A DNA stretch of 64,000 nucleotides from contig OY762070.1 in NCBI GenBank assembly GCA_963665195.1, positions 1,612,001 to 1,676,000 on the forward strand, given 5' to 3'. The translations under genes were made by a program, and so were the position numbers. The DNA is from VXYL01 sp963665195. GTDB lineage: Bacteria > Pseudomonadota > Gammaproteobacteria > Pseudomonadales > Azotimanducaceae. The notes below the pieces were generated by a model. The model was not told where the DNA came from, made no database searches, and worked only from the letters and a program-made list of their open reading frames with translations. Below are positions 36,070 through 45,500 of the stretch, one piece after another (position 1 is the first letter of the stretch; every line of letters begins with the position of its first letter).

Positions 36070-36086
36070 GCGCTGCGACGCCTCGA

Positions 36087-37202
36087 TCAGTAGGGCAGCA
36101 GATAGCCGCCGCGGCCGGTCTCGATCACGCGCTGCCGCTTGCCCGTGTCGAGCTCGAAGACGTGGACGCTGCCGCCGATGCTGGCCAGCAGCAGGGGCTG
36201 TTCGTCGCCCTGCACGACTTGGATGTTGCTGGCCGTGGCGTCGTCCTCGAACTTGATGCGGCCGATGCGGCGCTCGGCCGCACGGTGGAAGAGCCACGCC
36301 TCGGTGCCGGCCTCGTCCTGGGTGTCCTTGCCGCCCTCGTGCATGAGCGAGACGAGCACATCGGACCCGGCATCGTAGGCGAGCGGCTGCGAACCACCCG
36401 GCCGCCAGCCGTCGTCCTCCTCGCCGAGCATGGACCAGGACTCGCGGACTTGGATCTGGCCGTCCTCGACGACGGCCTCCATCGTCAGGCCCTCAAAGCT
36501 GGCGAACTGCCAGCCCGCGGCGGTGGGCGCGGGTTCGTCGAACAGCGGATCATCTTCCACCGAGAAGACGCGCTCGCTGCGCACACGCGCTGCTTCCCCG
36601 CCGTCCTCATCGAGGCCGATCCATTGCAGCGTGCCGTCGCCGCAGATCATCAGGAAGCCGCGCTCGCCGGCAGGCAGCGTCAGAGCGCAGCCGGGCGTCG
36701 ATATCTCACCGACGAACCGGCGGCTGTCGACGTTCACGATGCTCACGGACTGGGCCGGCGTCATGTGGAAGACGGCGACGTAGGCGCTGCCTTCGATAAT
36801 GCCCAGGTAGTGGCGGTGCAGCGTGCCGACATCCTTCGGCAAAGGCACCTCGGCCACGGGGCTCAGCGTCTCGTGCGTGTAGATGCGCAGCATGTCGCTA
36901 CGCTCGCCACGCGTTCTGCGGCTGTAGTGCGTCTCGGCGGCGTATATCTCGCCCCGCTCGGCATGGCGGCGCAAGGTCGGCGTTGGCGGCGTGAGCGACA
37001 GCGTGCCGAGCATCCCGCCCTCGGCGGCATCGAAGACGTAGGCGCTGCCCAGCCCGCCCTTGACGATGAACCAGGACGACTGCGGCACACCCAGCGTCGT
37101 CTCGCCGATGGTTTCCGGCACGAAGCCCTGGCCGACCGCGACCGACGACAGGGCCAAGGCAGCCGCCAAGCCAAGACCGCGCAGGGGGAGTCGATCACTC
37201 AT
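36087..37202 (-). CDS. mauB: Amine dehydrogenase heavy chain (beta-propeller)
   Basis: A 371-residue periplasmic subunit. Signal peptide about residues 1-24 (GLGLAAALALSSVAVGQG). Seven-bladed propeller strands are visible throughout, for example WFIVKGGLGSAYVFDAAEGGM, MLRIYTHETLSPVAEVPL, GCALTLPAGERGFLMICGDG, VLVSLMHEGGKD and a closing VHVFELDTGKRQRVI. The heavy chain shields the TTQ site and docks the electron acceptor. First gene of the operon mauB-mauE-mauD-mauA-cytochrome, all transcribed together. Confidence 0.92.
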   Translation of the reverse strand: MSDRLPLRGLGLAAALALSSVAVGQGFVPETIGETTLGVPQSSWFIVKGGLGSAYVFDAAEGGMLGTLSLTPPTPTLRRHAERGEIYAAETHYSRRTRGERSDMLRIYTHETLSPVAEVPLPKDVGTLHRHYLGIIEGSAYVAVFHMTPAQSVSIVNVDSRRFVGEISTPGCALTLPAGERGFLMICGDGTLQWIGLDEDGGEAARVRSERVFSVEDDPLFDEPAPTAAGWQFASFEGLTMEAVVEDGQIQVRESWSMLGEEDDGWRPGGSQPLAYDAGSDVLVSLMHEGGKDTQDEAGTEAWLFHRAAERRIGRIKFEDDATASNIQVVQGDEQPLLLASIGGSVHVFELDTGKRQRVIETGRGGYLLPY

Positions 37203-37313
37203 GCTGGCCTCGGTGGAATCGGAGAAGCCGAGTGTGGCGCAAGGGCGGGCCGATCCGCAAGGCCAGCGACAAACGGAGCAGCCTTGGCCGACACGCCTGC
37301 GCCGCGACGCACG

Positions 37314-38390
37314 TCACGCGTCCAGCCGCCGGGCGAACTCGGCCGCGGTCGCAGAGCGGACGATGATGTCGCCGAGCTCGGCCACCCTTTCTCCGCTCGG
37401 CGAGCCGTTCAGCTTCGCCGACAGCAGCCGCGCCGCATCGGCCCCAAAACGCCGCTCGGCCAAGTCCTCGAGAAGCCGGCGCTGGCCTCGCTCCATGCCC
37501 TGCTCGATGCCCCGCTCCATGCCCTGCTCGATGCCCCGCTCCATGCCCCGCTCCATGCCCCGCTCGATCCCCTTGCTGACCCACTCTTCCTCCCACCGCT
37601 TGATGCGGTCCTTCAGCAGGTGCGTCATCTGTTCAACCTCCAGTCCTTCCAACTCGTCGTAGCTCGGCAGCCGCATCGGCGAGCCGCGCAGCCCCACCGC
37701 CGTCTCTTCCGCCCAAGCCAGCATGCCGCGCCGGAGCGTCTCGTTGCGGGCGCCGGGGAAGCGCGCCCAGCCCATGTGAAGATACGTTGCCAGCTCCTCC
37801 ACCGTCGTGCAGCTTGCCAGCGCCGCCGCCAGCTTCAGCCGGCTGCCTTCCGACAGGACCAGCGCCGAGCGCCCGCCCACATCGAGCGGAATATACGCCT
37901 GCGGCAGATACCCCGCCAGCAGCAGCGCCGCCTCCTTCGGCAGCTGCCGCTGCGCCTCGCCACCGTCCGCCGCCCTCCAGCGACCCGGCCCCGTGTGGAT
38001 CACCAGTGCAAGGACGGCCGGGTGTTCGCCGGCGCGGACGATGCCCTGGTGGCGATAGTGGGCTTCCATGCGCGTCGTGTAGTCGCGCACCCGGGCCAGC
38101 ATCCCTGCTTCGTTGCGGTCCTGGAACTCTGCGGCAAGCAGCAAGTAGAGCCGCCGCCCCCTGCCGCGCCCCGCCGCGCTGGGGAAGCGGCCCTTGCGGA
38201 ACTTCACGCGGAACACCGCGTCGCCGAAGCGCTTGCTGCGATCCTCCGCGATGTACTCGGTCGGCCTCGCGTCGATGCCGTCGAGGTCCAGCATGGCCGC
38301 AAGCTCCGGCGCGGCGATCTTCAGCGCGTCGGCGATCAAGGTGCCGGTGAACAGCAGCTTGGCTGCCTCGTCGCGCTTGCGTCGTGCCAT
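37314..38390 (-). CDS. Rpn-family recombination-promoting nuclease / DUF4351 protein
   Basis: A 358-residue protein. Residues 1-240 follow the Rpn (PD-(D/E)XK transposase-like) pattern: FGDAVFRVKFRKG supplies the Asp, LYLLLAAEFQDRNEAGMLAR the E-x-Q pair, and YTTRMEAHY follows. Residues 265-305 are a run of G-(I/M)-E-(R/Q) tetrapeptides forming a charged helix. The end (RRLLEDLAERRFGADAARLL onward) is a DUF4351 module. The ATG at 38390 was chosen because Arg/Pro-rich sequence lies before it. Rpn proteins cut DNA and promote RecA-independent recombination; here it is a single accessory gene. Confidence 0.85.
   Translation of the reverse strand: MARRKRDEAAKLLFTGTLIADALKIAAPELAAMLDLDGIDARPTEYIAEDRSKRFGDAVFRVKFRKGRFPSAAGRGRGRRLYLLLAAEFQDRNEAGMLARVRDYTTRMEAHYRHQGIVRAGEHPAVLALVIHTGPGRWRAADGGEAQRQLPKEAALLLAGYLPQAYIPLDVGGRSALVLSEGSRLKLAAALASCTTVEELATYLHMGWARFPGARNETLRRGMLAWAEETAVGLRGSPMRLPSYDELEGLEVEQMTHLLKDRIKRWEEEWVSKGIERGMERGMERGIEQGMERGIEQGMERGQRRLLEDLAERRFGADAARLLSAKLNGSPSGERVAELGDIIVRSATAAEFARRLDA
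37491..37574 (-). repeat. In-frame tandem repeat of a 12-bp unit inside the Rpn gene
   Basis: Seven 12-bp units lie head to tail. The first two pairs are identical 24-bp blocks (CTCCATGCCCTG plus CTCGATGCCCCG, at 37491-37514 and 37515-37538), followed by two identical CTCCATGCCCCG and one diverged unit. Each encodes a G-(M/I)-E-(R/Q) tetrapeptide. Length changes would keep the frame, so copy number may vary between strains. Confidence 0.9.
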
Positions 38391-38454
38391 CTGGCGGCTC
38401 CAATCGGGCGCCTGGCGCGGGCGACTGGCCCGGCCGCGGCGTGGAATGGCGGCG

Positions 38455-38483
38455 AACATAGCGGCCCGATCCCGCCGTGTCTG
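38455..38483 (-). promoter_or_regulatory. Candidate promoter for the Rpn gene
   Basis: On the minus strand CAGACA (38483-38478), a 17-base spacer, and TATGTT (38460-38455). Each hexamer matches the sigma70 consensus at 4 of 6 positions. It lies 65 bases before the Rpn start and directly downstream of an 11-bp direct repeat. Confidence 0.4.
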
Positions 38484-38494
38484 CACGACGGGCG

Positions 38495-38528
38495 AATGTC
38501 TTACAAGAAGAAGCGGCAATGTCTTACA
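38495..38528. promoter_or_regulatory. Direct repeat AATGTCTTACA x2, candidate operator
   Basis: AATGTCTTACA occurs at 38495-38505 and 38518-38528, a 23-bp centre-to-centre spacing close to two helical turns. It sits just upstream of the candidate Rpn promoter and after the FG-GAP gene end. The AT-rich repeats stand out in GC-rich DNA and could bind a dimeric regulator. Confidence 0.4.
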
Positions 38529-38584
38529 CGGCGCACTAAATCGGGGCGCTCGAGGTGCCCGTTCGACGCCATCGACCGGCAACG

Positions 38585-40255
38585 CTACCAGCTCGCAGGC
38601 GCACCGGCACCCTCCCTCAGGTCATGGGTCGCGCCGGCCTCGAACCCCCCGAAGGTCTCTGCGGCACCGCTTGGCCAAAGCACTTTCGCGTCCTGCACCG
38701 AAGCCGTATCGCCGAGGCCGAAGTGAACGCGCGGGTCGCTTGATGCCAAGTAGCTGCCTTCGGGCCGCACGGCGCGCGTCAGGCGCTTGCCGCCAAATTC
38801 TGCGGCGACCATTGCGCCGTGGGCGTCGCGGCCGCTGGCGAGGCGCACGCGGAAGCGCACCCAGTTGCCGCGATTCGGTGCGCGGTTCATCAGAAGGTAC
38901 GGCGCCGCGTCGCGATTGACGACCAAGAGGTCGAGGCCGCCGTCGTCGTCCACATCGCCGATGGCGAGGCCGCGGCTCGTGCGGACCAGCGGAGCTGCGG
39001 TACCGCCGAGCGGCAGCACTTCGACGAACCGGCCGTTCGCCCCGCCTCGGTAGAGGACGTTCGGCTCCGCGAACTCATCGTTCTCGGCGAGGACGCCTTC
39101 GCCGCGATCGACGCGGCCATTGGCCTGGTAGATGTCGAGGCGGCCGTCGTTGTCGAAGTCCGCCAGCACGACGCCGAAGCGGGTGTAGCGGCCGCTCACC
39201 GCGCCGAGGCCCACTTCCTCCGTCGCGTCCTCGAACCAGGCGCCTTCGTTGCGGAAGAACGAGTCCGTCTGGCCTTGCAGGTTGACGACCAGTAGGTCCG
39301 CGTCGCCGTCGTCGTCCACATCGCCGGCCGCGACCCCCATTCCGGCCTTGGCGGTGCCGTGCTCGTCCACGCCGCAGCCGCGGAACATCGCCTCGTCGGC
39401 GAACTTGAGATCGCCGCGATTCACCCAGAGCTGGTTGACCATCATGTCGTTGGCGACGAAGAGGTCCGTGCGCCCGTCGGCATCGAAGTCCGCGCCAAGC
39501 GCGCCGAGGCCGTTGCCGAACGCGGTGCCGACGCCAGCCGCCTCGGTGATGTCGGTGAACGTCCCATCGCCGTTGTTCCGATACAGGCGGTCTCGGGCGG
39601 GGGCGTTGTAGTTCGCTGGCGGACAGTAGGTCTTGAACCCGTTCGGGCTGTAGCACTCGATCTCGCGGTCCGCGGACCAGTTCAGGTAGTTCACCACCAT
39701 CAGGTCAAGATCCCCGTCCCCATCGAGATCGAGGAACGCCGCTGCGGTGCTCCAGCCGGGGTCTGCGACGCCTGCGGTGGCGGTGACATTCTCGAAGCGG
39801 CCCGCGCCGTCGTTGCGCAGCAGCACGTTCGGACCGTAGTTGGTGACATAGAAGTCCACATCGCCGTCGTTGTCGTAGTCGCCGGCGGCAACGCCCATGC
39901 CGTAGCCCGGATCGTCGGCGCCCGCGTCCGCGGCGAAGGCGAAGTTCCCCGTGCCATCGTTGAGGTAGAGGCGGTTGCGTCCTTGGTCGCTGCCGGGGCG
40001 GTGCAGGCTGCCGCTTTGCACGAGGTACGCATCCAAGTCTCCGTCGCCGTCCACATCCGCCAGCGCCGCCCCGCCGCCGACGATTTCCGGCATCAGATGG
40101 CGCCCCTCGAAGCCGGAGACGTGGCGGAAGTCGAGGCCCCGCGGCGCGGCTTCGTCCGCGAACCAAGGGGCGCCGGCGCCCGAACCACCGTCCGAGCACC
40201 CCGCCATCGCGCCGCCGAGCGCGAGCGCGACACCCGCCGATCGGCACCGGCGCAT
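38585..40255 (-). CDS. CRTAC1-type FG-GAP/VCBS repeat lipoprotein with ASPIC/UnbV domain
   Basis: A 556-residue secreted protein. A lipoprotein-like signal ends AGC near residue 20. Repeated calcium-binding-type FG-GAP blades follow, such as ALADVDGDGDLDAYLVQSG, VAAGDYDNDGDVDFYVTNYG, FLDLDGDGDLDLMVVNYL and VLADFDNDGRLDIYQANG. The C-terminal ASPIC/UnbV module (about 470-545) ends in a FGLGD...VLWPSG strand pair. The fold is a beta-propeller, and such proteins are surface or periplasmic with unknown ligands. The ATG at 40255 overlaps the stop of the upstream TPR lipoprotein (ATGA), so the two are coupled. Confidence 0.88.
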   Translation of the reverse strand: MRRCRSAGVALALGGAMAGCSDGGSGAGAPWFADEAAPRGLDFRHVSGFEGRHLMPEIVGGGAALADVDGDGDLDAYLVQSGSLHRPGSDQGRNRLYLNDGTGNFAFAADAGADDPGYGMGVAAGDYDNDGDVDFYVTNYGPNVLLRNDGAGRFENVTATAGVADPGWSTAAAFLDLDGDGDLDLMVVNYLNWSADREIECYSPNGFKTYCPPANYNAPARDRLYRNNGDGTFTDITEAAGVGTAFGNGLGALGADFDADGRTDLFVANDMMVNQLWVNRGDLKFADEAMFRGCGVDEHGTAKAGMGVAAGDVDDDGDADLLVVNLQGQTDSFFRNEGAWFEDATEEVGLGAVSGRYTRFGVVLADFDNDGRLDIYQANGRVDRGEGVLAENDEFAEPNVLYRGGANGRFVEVLPLGGTAAPLVRTSRGLAIGDVDDDGGLDLLVVNRDAAPYLLMNRAPNRGNWVRFRVRLASGRDAHGAMVAAEFGGKRLTRAVRPEGSYLASSDPRVHFGLGDTASVQDAKVLWPSGAAETFGGFEAGATHDLREGAGAPASW

Positions 40256-41676
40256 CAGCTTTCGTCGGCCTGCGGGTCCGCCCCCATGCGCGCCGCCAGC
40301 ACCTTGCGCGCCGCCGCGACGTCGCGCGGATGCGTGGCGAGCCGCTCAGCCCACGCCAGCGCCTCTTCGGCCTCGCCCACGCGCCCGGCTTCGACGAGGC
40401 TGCGGGCGAGGTGGATGTAGGCCATGGTGAAGGAAGGATCGAGGTCCACCGCGCGCTGGAAACGGTCGATGGCCTCCGCCCAGCGCCCGCGCGCGGCTTC
40501 CACCACGCCGCTGGTTTGCAGAATCTGCTCCGGCTGCTTGGCGCCGTGGCGGATTGCCGCGTCGAAGGCTTCGAGCGCCTCGTCGTGGCGGCCTTGACGG
40601 GAGCGCAACATGCCGAGCTCCTGATGCGGGGCAGGCTGGGTCGGGCCAACGGCGATGGCCCGCAGCAGGTGCTTCTCGGCCGCGTCGGCGTCGCCTCGAT
40701 CCCGATGCAGTCGAGCGATGTTGAAGTGGAAGTAGTAGTTGCCCGGATGAACTGAAAGGCCATGCTCGAGCACTTCGAGTGCCCGTTCCCACTGCTGCGT
40801 GCTCATGTATCCCCAGCCCAAGCTGCTGAGAAGGGCCTCGTCGTCGCGATGCTTCTCGCGCCAGGGCTCCAAGAGATCCAACGCGCCTTCGGCGTCCCCG
40901 GCCCGAAGCAGCTTCTGCGCATGCACTCGCTGCCCTGTGAAGCCAGCGATGTAGTCGGCCTTCGGCGCCTGCCGCGGATCCAGCCATTGCAGCGGCTCCG
41001 CGAGGCGCCCGCGGGCGAAGGCGATGCGAGCGTCGTCGCTGCGGCCGAGGGCGCGATAGGCGCGACCGAGCATCCGGTAGAGGTGCGGATGGCGCAAGCC
41101 GGCGTTGACCGGTTCGAGAAGGGCCACAGCCTCCTCAGGCTGTTCGCGGCGCAGAGCGACCTGAGCCAGTCCCGCCGCGGCCGGGGAACCCGCGTCCAGC
41201 GCTTCGGCGCGCCGGTAGGAGGTCGCTGCGGCTTCAACGGCGCCCTGGTCGAGCGACCATGCACCCCGCCAGAGCCAAGCGGGAATGTAGTCCGGGTCAA
41301 CGCCGAGGGCTAACTCCACGGACTCCAGGGCCGCCGCGGTGTCGCCCTGCTTGGCCAGCACCAAGGCGCGGAAGTACGGCCATTCGAAAACCGCTGAATC
41401 GAGCGCCGCCGCCTGACCGTAGGTGGCTGCGGCTGCGTCGGGAAAGCCGTTCATGTCGTAGGTCATGGCGAGGCGACCGCGCATCTCGGCGGATTGCGGG
41501 GCAGCGCGCGCCGCAGCCAATCTGTCCGCGACGAAACCGGCCAGGTCCGGATCGGCCCCCTCTAGCGCTACCGCCACTGGAGCGTCGATCGACGACTCGG
41601 CGGTATCCGAGCACGCCGGCGACAGCGCAACTGCCAGAGCGACGAGGCAGCCGAGCGGCAGCCCTCGAGTCCACAT
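40255..41676 (-). CDS. TPR-repeat lipoprotein
   Basis: A 473-residue lipoprotein; the signal peptide MWTRGLPLGCLVALAVALSP ends in lipobox SPAC, which is why the ATG at 41676 was preferred to an ATG at 41730. About ten tetratricopeptide repeats follow, for example MRGRLAMTYDMNGFPDAAAA, MLGRAYRALGRSDDARIAFA, NIARLHRDRGDADAAEKHLL and HLARSLVEAGRVGEAEEALA. A protein-protein scaffold at the membrane, probably partnered with the coupled FG-GAP protein. The same TPR plus FG-GAP pairing recurs at 47.2-55 kb. Confidence 0.88.
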   Translation of the reverse strand: MWTRGLPLGCLVALAVALSPACSDTAESSIDAPVAVALEGADPDLAGFVADRLAAARAAPQSAEMRGRLAMTYDMNGFPDAAAATYGQAAALDSAVFEWPYFRALVLAKQGDTAAALESVELALGVDPDYIPAWLWRGAWSLDQGAVEAAATSYRRAEALDAGSPAAAGLAQVALRREQPEEAVALLEPVNAGLRHPHLYRMLGRAYRALGRSDDARIAFARGRLAEPLQWLDPRQAPKADYIAGFTGQRVHAQKLLRAGDAEGALDLLEPWREKHRDDEALLSSLGWGYMSTQQWERALEVLEHGLSVHPGNYYFHFNIARLHRDRGDADAAEKHLLRAIAVGPTQPAPHQELGMLRSRQGRHDEALEAFDAAIRHGAKQPEQILQTSGVVEAARGRWAEAIDRFQRAVDLDPSFTMAYIHLARSLVEAGRVGEAEEALAWAERLATHPRDVAAARKVLAARMGADPQADES

Positions 41677-41701
41677 GCATGCGGCCACGCTGCAGCGGCG
41701 C

Positions 41702-42544
41702 TCAGCCTTCCGAAGCCGCTCCGCGATCATGCAGCAATGCGCACTTGCGCCGGGTGTCCTTGCTCGCCTCGGCATGTTCGCAGCGCAGCCTGATGGCGCT
41801 CACGGCACCGCGTACCGGACCGGCGATCTGGTAGCGGCGCCCGAAGCGCGACGAGGCGCGCTTGACGCGCACCTGGTCGCCGGCCTCGATGTGGCTTTGG
41901 CGGGCGCGATCTGTCTCGAACAGCAGGCCGTTGTCCAAGGCGATCAGCTGGCGGTTGTGGATCAACGGACGCACCATCGTCACTTTCGCGTCGAAGCGAT
42001 CCGGCAGTTCGGGCGGCCTTTCCGCGGTCGGCGCCGGAAAAGATGCTGGCTTTGCCACGGGCGGCGCGACAGGGACGGGGGCTGGCGGCGAACCCTCAGC
42101 AGGTTTCGGCCGCGCCCCGCGCAGCCGCTTGAAGACGCGCGACATCAATCGCGGCTTGGACTCGGCCTCCGCTTCCTGAGCGGTCGGTGTCGGCAGCGGC
42201 GCCGGAATCGGATCCGGTTCGGCCGGCCCCGACGCGAGCGATGCATCGGGCACCGGATCGATGATCGGCTCGGCCCGTTGCAGCCGGGGCTGCCCGGTGG
42301 ACAGGAAGGCGGAGAGCTCGGCGACCGGCACGCCCTGACGCTCGGCGAGCGCTTCGAGGCAACCCTCGCGCGCCGCCGACTCGCCAAGCGCGGCGCAGCC
42401 GGAGACCATCCAGCAGAGCCGCTGCTCCGCCTCCGGCGCAGCATCGCAGTCGAGGTCCTGGCCATAGGCGGCAAAGCCGACGAGCAGCGCCAGAAAAGCG
42501 AAAGCCCGGCGGCGGCAGTGCCGACGCCGGGCCTTGCGGAACAC
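41702..42544 (-). CDS. Uncharacterised secreted protein with Pro-rich linker
   Basis: A 280-residue protein. An N-terminal signal (AFAFLALLVGFAAYGQ) precedes a Cys-containing helical region (DCDAAPEAEQRLCWMVSGC). A long Pro/Ala-rich linker (about 95-180) leads to a C-terminal beta domain with RFDAKVTMVRPLIHNRQLIA and LDNGLLFETD, followed by AGDQVRVKR. The last part recalls a small proteobacterial domain with the pattern LDNGQxW...GDxVxI, whose function I do not know. GTG start at 42544, 16 bases after the large receptor's stop. Probably co-transcribed with that receptor. Confidence 0.65.
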   Translation of the reverse strand: MFRKARRRHCRRRAFAFLALLVGFAAYGQDLDCDAAPEAEQRLCWMVSGCAALGESAAREGCLEALAERQGVPVAELSAFLSTGQPRLQRAEPIIDPVPDASLASGPAEPDPIPAPLPTPTAQEAEAESKPRLMSRVFKRLRGARPKPAEGSPPAPVPVAPPVAKPASFPAPTAERPPELPDRFDAKVTMVRPLIHNRQLIALDNGLLFETDRARQSHIEAGDQVRVKRASSRFGRRYQIAGPVRGAVSAIRLRCEHAEASKDTRRKCALLHDRGAASEG

Positions 42545-42560
42545 GGAAACGCTCCGTCCT

Positions 42561-45500
42561 TCAGAACCCGATGGTCAACCGGGCGAAGGCGATGCGTCCC
42601 ATGATGTTGTCCACGTAGGACTCGTGACCGACCCCGGAGGGGATCGGGTCCGGGTTGCTGTTGAAGATGTTGCGCATGGCCATGTTCAGCGAAACGTAGC
42701 CAAGGCTCATCACGTCAGGCCGCGTGTACGTATAGCTCACGTCCCAGTAGGCCCGGGAGTCGATATTGCAATACGGGTTGCGGTCCTGGTCGGTGCAGGA
42801 GTCGGATTCCCCCCAATCCGCGATGGGCAGGCCGTTGTGGGTCCCCGCGCGGTCGATGGCGCCGGGAATGTCCTCGATCTCGTCCCACGCCGCCGAGATG
42901 TCGGTCAACTCGTCGTGCCAGCGCACCTGCAACTGCGCAACGTGGTTGTCGCGGAACCAGCGCAGGCCCATGTTGACGCGCCACTCCGGCGCCGGCGGCA
43001 GCGGCCAGAACAGTTCCCCGCCGTGAACGCCCGCACTCCAGTTGGCGTTGTTGCGGTTGCCCACTCCGTCCACCTTGATTGCCTCAAAGCGGTGGCCGCT
43101 GCCCGCCTGGTAGCGCGTCATGCTGAGTTCCAGCATCTGCGTGGCACTTAGGTACATCTCGAAGCTACCGTAGTCGCCGCCCACCCACGGGATGTCGTCC
43201 GCCTCGAAGCTATAGCGCCCGGCGTAGATCATCGTCGTGGTGATCTGCGAGCCTTGGTTCAGCCAAGGGTTGCCGGCTTCCAGCAGCCGAAGCCCATCCG
43301 TCTGCTCGTTGGGACCATCGCCCCGCACCAGCACCGCGCCGCCGAGGCCGCGCTCGTGGTTGGCGACGAATGCCTTGGCCGCGGCCAGACGGCACATGAG
43401 TTCATCCTCCACGGACCCTGCATAGTCGGGCGAGCCGGTCTGCATGAACTCGGCGGGCGTGATGATCTCCTCTCCGGGCTGCAGCGCCGCCGACGAGTCG
43501 TAGTTCAGCAGCGTCCCCGGGCAGCGACCGAGAACGAAAGGCCGGAAGTCGATCTCGTTGCTGTTGACGTTCGCCCCTGCGCCCAGCCGCTCCACTCGGC
43601 CCGAGAACTCGACCGTGGTGTAGTCCAAGTCGAATGACAGGTCGCCGTCGAGGAAGCGCAGCGAGACGCCGGCGTTCCAGAGGTCGGACTCCTCTGCGCC
43701 CAGACTGGCGTTGCGCGTATCCGGGACGAGTACCTGCGGCACGCCGCCGCCGGAGACGCCGCCGCAATCGTTGAGTTCCGGCATCAGGTCGCAGATGTAG
43801 TCCCGCACGGTCGACCGCGCATCGGGGTTGGACGACGTCTGGAAAAGCTGGAACATGCCCGGCAGCACGAAACCTTGGGTCAGACTTGCACGAACGGCCA
43901 GCCACTCTACCGGCGAGTAGCGCACGGCCAGCTTCGGAATCACCGTGTCGAACTTCGCGCTGTCGTCGCCGGCGATGATGGTGCCCCGGCCTTCGAACTG
44001 CGCGTAGCGACCGGCAATCTGCACTTCCATCTCGCCCCACTTGGGGTGGTCGATGAGCGGCAACTGGAGCTCGAGGAAGACAGCCTGCGTCTCTTCTTCG
44101 GTGTACTGGAAGTCCGCCCGCGCGGAACCCAGGGCCGATGCCCCGAACTGGTTCGGGCGGTATTCCTCGGTCTCAAGCCGCCAGTGGATGCCCGCGGCCA
44201 TGCCCACGGGAGCATCGTTGTACCAGAGGTCGAACAGCGCGTTGTTGGAGATGGTGGCGTCGATGATGCTCATACCCAGGTTGCGCTGGTCGTGGCGCAG
44301 CAGGACGCCCGCATTGCGGTGTTCCAGCGTGGTATTCGCCGCCGGATCGTCCATGTCCCGCCATGCCGAAAGGATCTGCCCGTCTTCGTCCGAGTCGAGC
44401 CATGCCGTGCTGAATGGGTTCCAGCACATGTCGCTGAACTGGCCGCCTTGGCAGCGCATCGAGGCCACCGTCCACTGCGAGACGGGCTCGGCGTAGTCCT
44501 CTTCGCGCTTGCTGGTGGCCCAGATCCAGTCGAAGTCCACGATCCACTCGGTGTCGGGGATGTTGACCTCGGTGCCGAGGCGGATGCGCAGGTTGTCGAT
44601 CTGGCGGCGCCGACTGTAGGTCATGTCGTCGTTGATCCAGGAGATCGTGTTGCCGTAGGGCTGCTTCGGGCTGATGGTCATCTCGACCAAGCGCACGTCC
44701 TCGAACAGGCGCACGCCGCCGGCATCCGGGTCGAAGCGGTCCGGAACGCCGTCGCCATCCGCGTCCGCGTAGGAGTCCAGCACCCCGTCGCCGTCCGCAT
44801 CGGCGTAGATCGGCATCAGCAGGACGCGGTAGTCCGGGTTGCGCGCCGCGCCTGGATCCGGCTCGCCATCACCGTCGGCATCCCGATCGGGGAAGCCGTC
44901 GCCATCCGAGTCCATGGCGAACACCAGGTATTCGCCCGGCTCCTCCAAATAGTCGTAGCGGCCATTGCCGTTCGCGTCGTAGTAGTCGAGTTCGTTGCGG
45001 CGGTTCCAGGCCGGATTCCAGCCAAGTGCCCCGGAGCCGTCGGCGAAGGCGCGGAACGGGTTGCCGGGGTTCGAGCCGATGACCATCGGCACGTTGCGCC
45101 CGAAGCGGCTGCGCTGGTCCGTTTCATCCAGATTGCCGGGAATGTCCCGGGTGTCGTAGTCCATGGTAGAGACGACGACTTCGCTGCGCACCTTCACATA
45201 GTCGTTGAGCTCGTGCTCGAAGTAGGCCATGCCCTGCTGCTGATCGCGCTGTTCCCGGATGTCTTGCCAGTCGGAGAGGAGCTGGCGGCAGTCGTCGCGG
45301 TTGCCGGCGTTGTCGCCCTCGGAGCCCTCCCACGACGAGATCCCCCGGTAGCCGCGCCAGTCGCGCCCCTGGCCGGTGCCGCCGGTCATGTAGCCGTTCA
45401 GGAAGTTGCCCGGCTTGGCGGCGTCCGTGTAGCCGAGACCGCCCACATGGTCGGTGTTGCTCACCGTCTTGTTCGGGTTGTCCGCGTAGATGCTGGCGCG

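Noticed and set aside
37491..37574. Regular short repeats suggesting a CRISPR array
   Set aside because: Units are contiguous with no spacers and encode an in-frame tetrapeptide repeat.
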